5,693 bases of DNA from a bacterium (GTDB lineage: Bacteria; Tectomicrobia; Entotheonellia; Entotheonellales; Entotheonellaceae). Shown here piece after piece: positions 1 through 4,709 of this stretch (positions within the stretch are counted from its first letter, which is position 1; every line of letters starts with the position of its first letter). The translations under genes were made by a program, and so were the position numbers. The stretch covers positions 1-5,693 of the forward strand of contig JAPULM010000277.1 in assembly GCA_027294925.1 (NCBI GenBank), read 5' to 3'. A model generated the notes under the pieces. It was not told the DNA's origin. It was given only the letters and a program-made list of their open reading frames with translations, and searched no databases.

Positions 1-1016
1 TGGCGCTCTGGGAGATGGGGCTCAGGAAGGTTCGGGTCCCCTTGCGCGATTTACTGGTTCCCGGCAATCGAGACCGCCTGCGCATATTGAGGGACCATGG
101 CCACGAGTTCACCCTGTTTTCCTTCGGCGACCCGGCTTCGCATCACCTCGACCTGATCCTCGCCCACCAGGATATTTTCTCGGCCTGGGAAATTGGCATT
201 AACTGGGATGTTCTGGACCGCATTGTCAGTGGTATCGGCAAGATCGCCCGGCGGGTGGATATCCCCGTCTATCTATCGCGGCTGCGTTCGATCGACGAGC
301 AGCATACCGAGGCGGGCAAGTACTATCATGCCATCAACCAAGGATTTCTGCCCAGCGACCGCGACCAGATGGCGGGCCTGCTGGCGCGCCCAGAACTTGA
401 TGGCGCCATCTCCGGTTTTGTCTTCCGGCTGACCATGGATAAATCGCCCTGGGCGTCCATCGCCACACACGGGGCCATCGCCGCCGAGTTGGGTGTTGCG
501 GCTTCCGTACACCTGCGCATGAGCGGCGCAAACCCCGCCCTGGAAACGGCGGATGAGCACCGCATGGTCAATCGCATCGCCGAAGCCATGGCCGCTGCCT
601 GCGCCTTCGACAATGTCACGGTATATGCGGATACCTTTGCCGACAACGACCGCGGCTATTTCCCGCGCCGGGGCGTCCTCGACCGGCTTTGGAACCCACG
701 CCTAGGGTTCCATGTTGTCCGGCATCTAAACGCTGCCCTGAACGGCATCGACGGGCCATTGATTCCTGGCGAAAGCGGATCGTGTCTCGGCGGAAGTTTC
801 GTTGCGCTACAATCTGACAAGGGCTCCATCACCTTGGCTCTGCCGGACCCGGAGACTTCTGAAATGGTACTACGCCTGCCCAAAGGGCATGCGTCGGCCC
901 GGCGGATCAATCTGGGCACCGGCATAATTACACCCCTCGAGACAGACACAGACGGTACGCTGACCCTTGCGTTCTCCGGTGGCGATACAGTTCCCACTTT
1001 GATTGTTTCCGATTAG
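1..1016 (+). CDS. 3' part of a TIM-barrel-like protein of unknown function (5' end outside window)
   Basis: The reading frame is open from the first bases (A-L-W-E precedes the first Met codon at base 15) and stops with TAG at 1014-1016. The Met at 15 has no spaced ribosome binding site, so the gene very probably begins upstream. Numbering from that Met, 333 residues are visible. Alternating strand/helix segments (KVRVPL, HEFTLFSF, IPVYLSRL near 84-90, GAISGFVFRL near 130-139, VAASVHLRM near 161-169, NVTVYADTF near 200-208) suggest a beta/alpha barrel. From about residue 260 the chain changes to short beta-rich segments, like the C-terminal beta domain that follows the barrel in some glycoside-hydrolase-like proteins. 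I see no signal peptide (the N-terminus is missing) and no catalytic motif I can name. It is convergent with the crotonase gene, 141 bases away. That it is a real gene is nearly certain from length and codon use; the function is unknown. Confidence 0.85.
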   Translation, partial: ALWEMGLRKVRVPLRDLLVPGNRDRLRILRDHGHEFTLFSFGDPASHHLDLILAHQDIFSAWEIGINWDVLDRIVSGIGKIARRVDIPVYLSRLRSIDEQHTEAGKYYHAINQGFLPSDRDQMAGLLARPELDGAISGFVFRLTMDKSPWASIATHGAIAAELGVAASVHLRMSGANPALETADEHRMVNRIAEAMAAACAFDNVTVYADTFADNDRGYFPRRGVLDRLWNPRLGFHVVRHLNAALNGIDGPLIPGESGSCLGGSFVALQSDKGSITLALPDPETSEMVLRLPKGHASARRINLGTGIITPLETDTDGTLTLAFSGGDTVPTLIVSD

Positions 1017-1157
1017 CGTTTCGGTTGTTACCCTCCGGCCATCCCGCCCTATCACACGCCACTCGCCCCAAAGGAAGGCACCGAGGTCCCAACTGCAGAA
1101 CCCTTAGCCCTGGCATATACTCCGACTTTCTAGATTACAGATGGCCGAAATCGAACT

Positions 1158-2048
1158 TTATTTCTCCGCTTTTCGTGCGGCGCGGGCCTGGGCCGAGCGT
1201 GGGCCCATCGGCTCGGGTTGAAACGGGCCATCTCGCATTTGCAGGTACGCCTTTACGCCCTCCGTGCGCTGCACCTCGAAAAGCTTTTCGCGATAATCGT
1301 TGTGCGATGAATGGGCGAGCGCGCCCAGCGCGCCTTCGACCAGCAACGCCGCCGTGACGCCGGACGCCTGAAGCCCCTGCATGGCGATCGCCTTATTGAG
1401 CCTGACGGCGGGTTCCGGCGTCAGCGCGATACGGGCGGCGAGCGCGCGCGTCCTCGCCATCAGCTCCTCGTGCGGCACGACCTCGTTCACCATGTTGATG
1501 CGGAGCGCTTCCTCGGCGTCGAAATGATCGCCGGTCAACGCCCAGCGGTTGGCCGCTTTCCAGCCGCAAAGCGCCGTAAACAGGTAAGTCGAATTCGAAA
1601 TATGACGGACTTCGGGCTGTGCGAACACAGCCTTGTCGGAGGCGATGGTGATGTCGGCGGCGAGCTGATACCAGAAACCGCCACCCATCGCCCAGCCATT
1701 GACGGCGGCGATGATCGGCTTGCCGAGCTTCCACATATGGGTCCATTGTTCCACATTCGTGCTGTCGTTTCGCTGCCACGATTCGATAAATTCGGCGATG
1801 CTTTTCCCGGTCGGGTCCGTGCGCCTTTGACCGGTTTCACCCGCTCCTTGATCGTAACCCGAGCTGAAGGCTGCGCCCGCACCGGTCAGGATGATCACCC
1901 GGACGCCGCGGTCGGCGTCGGCCTCGTCGAAGGCTTGGTGCATTTCGGCTTTCATACGGGGCGAAATCGCGTTCATCACCTGGGGGCGGTTCAACGTGAT
2001 GGTCGCAATTTCATCTTCGATCTCGTAAAGAATGTCTTCGTAGCTCAT
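1158..2048 (-). CDS. Enoyl-CoA hydratase/isomerase (crotonase) family protein
   Basis: A cytoplasmic enzyme acting on a coenzyme A thioester; this superfamily includes hydratases, isomerases, hydrolases and dehalogenases. The 296-residue length is somewhat longer than a typical crotonase. Family marks seen: TITLNRPQVMNAIS (about 16-29); first oxyanion-hole loop TGAGAAFSSGYD (55-66); second oxyanion-hole loop NGWAMGGGF (117-125); FAQPE (142-146); LTG...DAEEALRINMVNEVVP (171-192). Glu146 in QPE aligns with Glu164 of rat mitochondrial enoyl-CoA hydratase. The residue 20 earlier, where the rat enzyme has Glu144, is Trp126. The usual GGTQRL-type segment after QPE is replaced by SNSTYLFTALCGW. Plain hydration is therefore doubtful, and isomerase or another crotonase chemistry is as likely. 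The C-terminus ends in a basic, Ala-rich tail. The ATG start at 2048 is supported by AGGAG 9 bases upstream (complement 2058-2062). It stands alone on this strand, so no pathway can be read from neighbours. Confidence 0.96.
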   Translation of the reverse strand: MSYEDILYEIEDEIATITLNRPQVMNAISPRMKAEMHQAFDEADADRGVRVIILTGAGAAFSSGYDQGAGETGQRRTDPTGKSIAEFIESWQRNDSTNVEQWTHMWKLGKPIIAAVNGWAMGGGFWYQLAADITIASDKAVFAQPEVRHISNSTYLFTALCGWKAANRWALTGDHFDAEEALRINMVNEVVPHEELMARTRALAARIALTPEPAVRLNKAIAMQGLQASGVTAALLVEGALGALAHSSHNDYREKLFEVQRTEGVKAYLQMRDGPFQPEPMGPRSAQARAARKAEK

Positions 2049-2057
2049 CGTCGGCGT

Positions 2058-2062
2058 CTCCT
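2058..2062 (-). promoter_or_regulatory. Ribosome binding site of the crotonase gene
   Basis: On the minus strand AGGAG lies 9 bases before the ATG at 2048-2046. This fixes the start of the crotonase gene and agrees with the family's usual N-terminus. Confidence 0.8.
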
Positions 2063-2437
2063 GTCTATATTTGTTGTTACCTACGCTTCTCGCGGATGAG
2101 AGTAACCGTCAAGCGATCCCACCCTATTGCACGACAGATTGTCCTGCTACGTGGAAACTTCAACGTAACGTCAGGACATAAGTCCGTCGAGTTTTGTGAT
2201 CATGTGATCTACGATGTGGGCATGAACATCGGTGAGCCAGGTTTGTGGATCGACAGTGTTGAATTTTGTCGTTTCGATCAAAGCATAGCTTTATTAACAG
2301 GAGCCAACTTCTGCTTCTGGCCTGGAAGCGAAGTTCCGACGCTCCAAATTGAGTTCCGCTGTGTCCCTAATAAGCGACATGGCGCATGATTGCACCCGTT
2401 GCGATGTGTTCTTTCCGCAGTTTGAGAAATAACATTA

Positions 2438-2453
2438 AGTGATCCCGATCACT
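2438..2453. promoter_or_regulatory. Perfect 7-bp dyad resembling a CRP/FNR-family operator
   Basis: AGTGATC-CC-GATCACT is a perfect inverted repeat. Its layout (GTGA, six bases, TCAC) matches the CRP-type half-site arrangement TGTGA-N6-TCACA except for the outermost base on each side. No gene start lies close: the crotonase start is nearly 400 bases away. A working operator here would therefore have to serve a gene or RNA I did not find, or be a relic. The dyad is seen directly; the regulator family is inferred. Confidence 0.4.
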
Positions 2454-2604
2454 GCACCGCCGTGTTGGTCTGGGTAATCTGACTATATTAACTCTTCCCC
2501 TGATCTTGACCTCGTAGCGACCTCCCTCGTTGCGGGGTTTTCTTTGTTGGGCCGCCGCCTTCCATTTAATTGGCCTGGCCAGCACTATTCGACGTTACGA
2601 TTAT

Positions 2605-2618
2605 TGCGGTTGACCGCA
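2605..2618. repeat. Short perfect inverted repeat
   Basis: TGCGGT-TG-ACCGCA, 6-bp arms with a 2-base centre. The compact form suggests a protein-binding dyad rather than an RNA hairpin, because a 2-base loop cannot fold well. No gene start is adjacent, and no regulator can be named. Confidence 0.35.
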
Positions 2619-2670
2619 CGGCAGATGGATCATCGGCCCGGCGACATTTCCCATGTTTGCATTGGTTCGG

Positions 2671-2684
2671 AATATTCGAATATT
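2671..2684. repeat. 14-bp perfect palindrome
   Basis: AATATTCGAATATT reads the same on both strands. It is an AT-rich island in more GC-rich surroundings and could be an operator or a relic of a mobile-element end. No gene start is close enough to assign a role. Confidence 0.4.
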
Positions 2685-2798
2685 GGAAATTGTTGGTCCG
2701 GCGCGGGGCATAACGACACGTATTCGATATCAAAATTTTCAGCAGTTTCGCAGACATCCTCACACATCGTATCAAGCCAATATTTTTCGCCATCTTGG

Positions 2799-2818
2799 AG
2801 TTCCCACAAGGGGGAACT
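2799..2818. repeat. Inverted repeat able to form a hairpin
   Basis: AGTTCCC and GGGAACT form a perfect 7-bp stem around the 6-base loop ACAAGG. There is no T-run on either strand directly after it, so it is not a typical intrinsic terminator. It lies just beyond the 3' end of the transposase remnant and could be part of that element. Confidence 0.45.
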
Positions 2819-2864
2819 ATCCCCCTCGCCCCGGAAACCGATGAGGCTTCAGCTTACCCTATCC

Positions 2865-3179
2865 TCAGCCGCATGTCCAGGCGGCGCTAAGCCACGCCTT
2901 GCTGCGTACCACTACGGCGTATGTTCGGGATACGTGCAAAAACCGGCAAAACGCGCCGCTAGGTGCGGCTAAAACCACCTCCATGCTGATCTCAGGCGCA
3001 TGGCGTGGATTGGGAAATGTCTCGGCCCACTTCGACAGCAGACCGCTTTGGATAGCAAATAACAGAAATTCGTCGGTCAACTCTTCGCCGGCTGTATCGA
3101 GATGGACGAGTTCGCCCAACTCAATCGCCTGACGCACGGCGTTTCCATTGCGTGCCCATAACTTGATAGTATCTATCAA
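2865..3179 (-). pseudogene. Frameshifted N-terminal remnant of a probable transposase
   Basis: The minus-strand frame opens at TTG 3179 (104 codons, TGA at 2865). Its first 70 or so residues look like real protein: IDTIKLWARNG, then ELTDEFLLFAIQSGLL, then a FPNPRHAPEISMEVVLAA segment. To me this recalls the N-terminal region of a group of DDE transposases, in which the MEV...A segment is followed by an LAARFAG-like stretch. In this frame that stretch is scrambled, but in the neighbouring minus frame complement 2942-2962 reads L-A-A-R-F-A-G exactly. This points to a frameshift near 2963. The frame may shift back further on (VVVRSKAWLSAAW) before the stop. No catalytic DDE region follows, so the gene is both frameshifted and truncated. 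Family membership rests on memory of such proteins, not a search. Upstream are a purine-rich GAGAGGAGG and a TTGACA/TATCCT pair (complement 3225-3199). Confidence 0.55.
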
Positions 3180-3180
3180 G
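3162..3180. repeat. Perfect 8-bp inverted repeat over the start of the transposase remnant
   Basis: CTTGATAG-TAT-CTATCAAG: 8-bp arms, 3-base centre. On the minus strand it contains the TTG start and the first codons of the remnant, immediately after the GAGAGGAGG ribosome-binding stretch. It could be an operator for autoregulation or an RNA hairpin that hides the start codon. The palindrome is certain; the role is inferred. Confidence 0.6.
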
Positions 3181-3198
3181 CACCTCCTCTCGATGCCA

Positions 3199-3225
3199 AG
3201 GATACCATGCTGAGGCTTTTGTCAA
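3199..3225 (-). promoter_or_regulatory. Possible promoter of the transposase remnant
   Basis: On the minus strand TTGACA (complement 3225-3220) and TATCCT (complement 3204-3199) are separated by 15 bases, shorter than the preferred 17. They lie just upstream of the GAGAGGAGG stretch and the TTG at 3179. The -35 is perfect and the spacing poor. Confidence 0.3.
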
Positions 3226-3261
3226 CCTTTCCGCAACGGAGGAGAGGGAATATTAAGGGCC

Positions 3262-3291
3262 TTGACAACGTTATGCAGGCAACGCTACACT
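3262..3291 (+). promoter_or_regulatory. Sigma70-type promoter upstream of the small membrane protein gene
   Basis: A perfect TTGACA (3262-3267) and TACACT (3286-3291) are separated by 18 bases. Transcription would start near 3298 and leave a leader of about 75 bases before the GTG at 3374. This is the best promoter match I found in the window. Confidence 0.5.
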
Positions 3292-3373
3292 TGCCACGCG
3301 TCAGCTCCCGCTGTCCCATCTCAGGCGTCACTCAGATCAGGGGTAGCGAACACTCATACGAACAGGTACGTTT

Positions 3374-3685
3374 GTGCAATCGGTTGTCTCACACAAACTT
3401 TTCCAGATTGGCGCCGTGCTGCTTATCTTTGTGGCATTTGGCGCGGTGGTTGTCTGCCAATTCCACACCTATCGGCTCGACCACGGGTATGCCGCCTCTG
3501 GTAAGCGTCACGCCTCTCCCTCGGGGCACGCCATACTCGATTTCTCCTGTCTGGCTGCTGTCCTACCGATAAGTATGGTTTTCACCTCGCTGCTCAGCTT
3601 TTTGTTTTTTGCCACGCCGCTGTCGTTGAAACACGCTATACTTACTTCCCCTCCCTTCAAACCGCCCAAAGTGCACCTTGGTTAG
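3374..3685 (+). CDS. Probable small two-helix membrane protein with a His-containing loop
   Basis: 103 residues from GTG 3374 to TAG 3683-3685. A stop at 3344-3346 rules out a longer N-terminus, and AGG at 3364-3366 is a weak ribosome binding site. Two hydrophobic spans (about 10-29 and 59-80) flank a polar loop with His31, His37, His46 and His52, with Cys28 and Cys59 at the membrane edges. The tail is short and Pro/Lys-rich (PPFKPPK). The codon pattern looks coding and a good promoter precedes it. The layout (helix, His/Cys loop, helix, Pro-rich tail) recalls the small, poorly named membrane proteins found beside copper-resistance genes. That fits the copper-type genes starting 280 bases downstream on the same strand, but I cannot assign a family. 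A metal-binding loop facing the periplasm is an inference. The alternative is a chance frame in hydrophobic-biased DNA. Confidence 0.55.
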   Translation: MQSVVSHKLFQIGAVLLIFVAFGAVVVCQFHTYRLDHGYAASGKRHASPSGHAILDFSCLAAVLPISMVFTSLLSFLFFATPLSLKHAILTSPPFKPPKVHLG

Positions 3686-3714
3686 TCATCTGTTAGTCAT
3701 CTGTTAGTCATTTG
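3682..3714 (+). repeat. Three tandem 11-bp direct repeats
   Basis: TTAGTCATCTG occurs at 3682-3692 and 3693-3703, then with one change (TTAGTCATTTG) at 3704-3714. The first copy overlaps the stop codon of the small membrane protein gene. The array lies about 250 bases upstream of the cupredoxin-like gene. An 11-bp period is the spacing used by OmpR/PhoB-type response regulators that bind direct repeats, so a regulatory site is plausible; replication slippage is the plain alternative. Confidence 0.7.
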
Positions 3715-3910
3715 TCGCAGAGCGTTGTCCGGCTTTCGTCATGATTGCCTCTGACGGCGTTAATGTGAATGCGTAAGCCCTGTCCTGTTGGGAATATGGG
3801 GCTCCTGTGAGTCTCCTGGGGCCGGTGACATGCCGTGCGTCAAAGCTACATAGTCGATGAAGCAATTTGCACGATATGTCATCTCGCCCCAGGGAACCTG
3901 CGGTCATGGG

Positions 3911-3938
3911 TTGCGAGGCGGCAAGAATTGGCTACGAT
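3911..3938 (+). promoter_or_regulatory. Weak candidate promoter for the cupredoxin-cytochrome operon
   Basis: TTGCGA (3911-3916) and TACGAT (3933-3938), spaced by 16 bases, match sigma70 boxes loosely. They would start a transcript near 3945, about 20 bases before the ATG at 3967. Transcription from further upstream, near the 11-bp repeats, is equally possible. Confidence 0.28.
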
Positions 3939-3966
3939 AAACGGCATTTTCAATAGGGACAGATCG

Positions 3967-4677
3967 ATGAAAAAAGAAGATATAGGATTGGCCAGGCGTG
4001 CTTTGCCCCTCCTGCTGGTGAGTGCACTGGTGTGGCTGGCGCCGGCGACGGGTGCGACCATTAGCGGCAAGGTCACCTTTGACGGCACACCACCGCCCCC
4101 CGAAACAATCAAGGTCACCAAAGACACCCATAAGTGCGGTACCGAACTGCTTTTAGAAACATTGCTGGTCGGCGAAGGTAAAGGCATTTGGAACGTCGTG
4201 GTGTCGATCGTCAATGCCCCTCCCGGTAAGCTTGACGTCCCACCGGGCGGGGTGGTACTCGATCAACGAGGGTGCCGATTTAGGCCGCCTGTGGTATTAT
4301 TGCCTGCGGGAGCAAAGCTGGTGATGAAGAACAGCGATGGCTTCCTGCATAATCTGCACACCTTTAGTAAGATCAACCCCCCCATCAATAAAGCCCAGCC
4401 CGGCTTCAAAAAGATCATGAACATTCGCACCTTGAAAAAGCCGGAAATGATCCGGGCGAAGTGCGATATACACAGCTGGATGTGGGCCTGGATTGTGGTG
4501 ACTGACAGCCCCTACACTGTACTGACCGACGCTGCCGGACAGTTTCAGCTGGCTGGCGTGCCGGCGGGAACCTACACGCTGAAGTTCTGGCATGAGAGGC
4601 TGGGCGAGAAGATGCAGGAGGTAACGATAGCGGACGACGGAGCAGCTACGGTGCATATTACCATGGGACCGAAGTAA
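3967..4677 (+). CDS. Exported cupredoxin-like copper protein with a carboxypeptidase-regulatory-like domain
   Basis: 236 residues from ATG 3967, with AGGGA at 3955-3959 seven bases upstream. This start is chosen over GTG 3835 because it places a signal peptide at the N-terminus: basic n-region (KK, RR), hydrophobic LPLLLVSALVWLA (13-25), probable cleavage after about Ala30. The mature protein begins with ISGKVTFDG and conserved KCG (Cys57) and QRGC (Cys103). A cupredoxin-type core follows: KNSDGFLHNLH gives His128 and His131, and AKCDIHSWM gives Cys166, His169 and Met172. The family combines such a His/Cys/His/Met set as a copper site. Residues from about 180 (PYTVLTDAAGQFQLAGVPAGTY, then FWHERLGE) form a small beta domain like the carboxypeptidase regulatory-like fold. 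The likely role is periplasmic copper binding or electron transfer. The next gene, a cytochrome c with a copper domain, starts 32 bases downstream, so they are probably co-transcribed. The substrate or partner is not known. Confidence 0.88.
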   Translation: MKKEDIGLARRALPLLLVSALVWLAPATGATISGKVTFDGTPPPPETIKVTKDTHKCGTELLLETLLVGEGKGIWNVVVSIVNAPPGKLDVPPGGVVLDQRGCRFRPPVVLLPAGAKLVMKNSDGFLHNLHTFSKINPPINKAQPGFKKIMNIRTLKKPEMIRAKCDIHSWMWAWIVVTDSPYTVLTDAAGQFQLAGVPAGTYTLKFWHERLGEKMQEVTIADDGAATVHITMGPK

Positions 4678-4696
4678 AGGTAGGGCTGAAACCTTT

Positions 4697-4701
4697 AGGA
4701 G
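4697..4701 (+). promoter_or_regulatory. Ribosome binding site deciding the cytochrome start
   Basis: AGGAG ends 8 bases before TTG 4710, an ideal spacing. A second, poorer site (GGGAG 4716-4720) precedes ATG 4731 by 10 bases. I favour TTG 4710 because it adds Arg4 before the hydrophobic segment, giving a better signal peptide; the ATG start cannot be excluded. Confidence 0.55.
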
Positions 4702-4709
4702 AAAAAACT

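Larger units (their letters stand above)
2049..2864. other. Gene-poor stretch with short dyads and no convincing gene
   Basis: About 800 bases with no reading frame I can defend. The longest plus-strand frame (ATG 2096, TGA 2389, 97 codons) lacks a ribosome binding site, has no marked third-position G/C preference unlike the adjoining crotonase gene, and resembles no family I know; a decayed gene is possible. The stretch must contain the crotonase promoter on the minus strand. A TTGACG-like -35 candidate is visible near the gene but I could not pair it with a -10. Perfect dyads occur at 2438-2453, 2605-2618, 2671-2684 and 2799-2818, and are noted separately. The part next to 2865 may be residue of the element that carried the transposase fragment. 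Confidence 0.6.

Noticed and set aside
1017..1157. Search for a bidirectional terminator between the convergent genes
   Set aside because: I found no stem with a following T-run in this interval.
1311..2099. Long plus-strand open frame of 262 codons opposite the crotonase gene
   Set aside because: It is the antisense shadow of the crotonase. The protein is rich in Arg, His and Gly as expected from GC-rich antisense DNA, and it shows no domain, while the minus strand has all crotonase motifs.
2096..2389. 97-codon plus-strand frame after the crotonase start
   Set aside because: No ribosome binding site, little third-position bias, and no recognisable family. It could be a decayed gene but cannot be supported as a CDS.
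2799..2818. Hairpin considered as a rho-independent terminator for the transposase remnant
   Set aside because: No T-run follows the stem on either strand, so it is kept only as an inverted repeat.
3207..3572. 121-codon plus-strand frame overlapping the small membrane protein gene
   Set aside because: Cys/Arg/Ser/Pro-rich shadow-like composition with no domain. The 3374 frame has the better codon pattern and a coherent membrane topology.
3704..3907. 67-codon minus-strand frame between the small membrane protein and the cupredoxin-like gene
   Set aside because: No ribosome binding site, it overlaps the 11-bp repeats and the operon's upstream region, and no family is recognised.
3835..3966. 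Upstream extension of the cupredoxin-like gene from GTG 3835, which contains a C-T-I-C-H heme-like motif
   Set aside because: It would bury a clear signal peptide 44 residues inside the protein, and ATG 3967 has its own AGGGA site. A single CxxCH in a short leader with no cytochrome fold is most likely chance.
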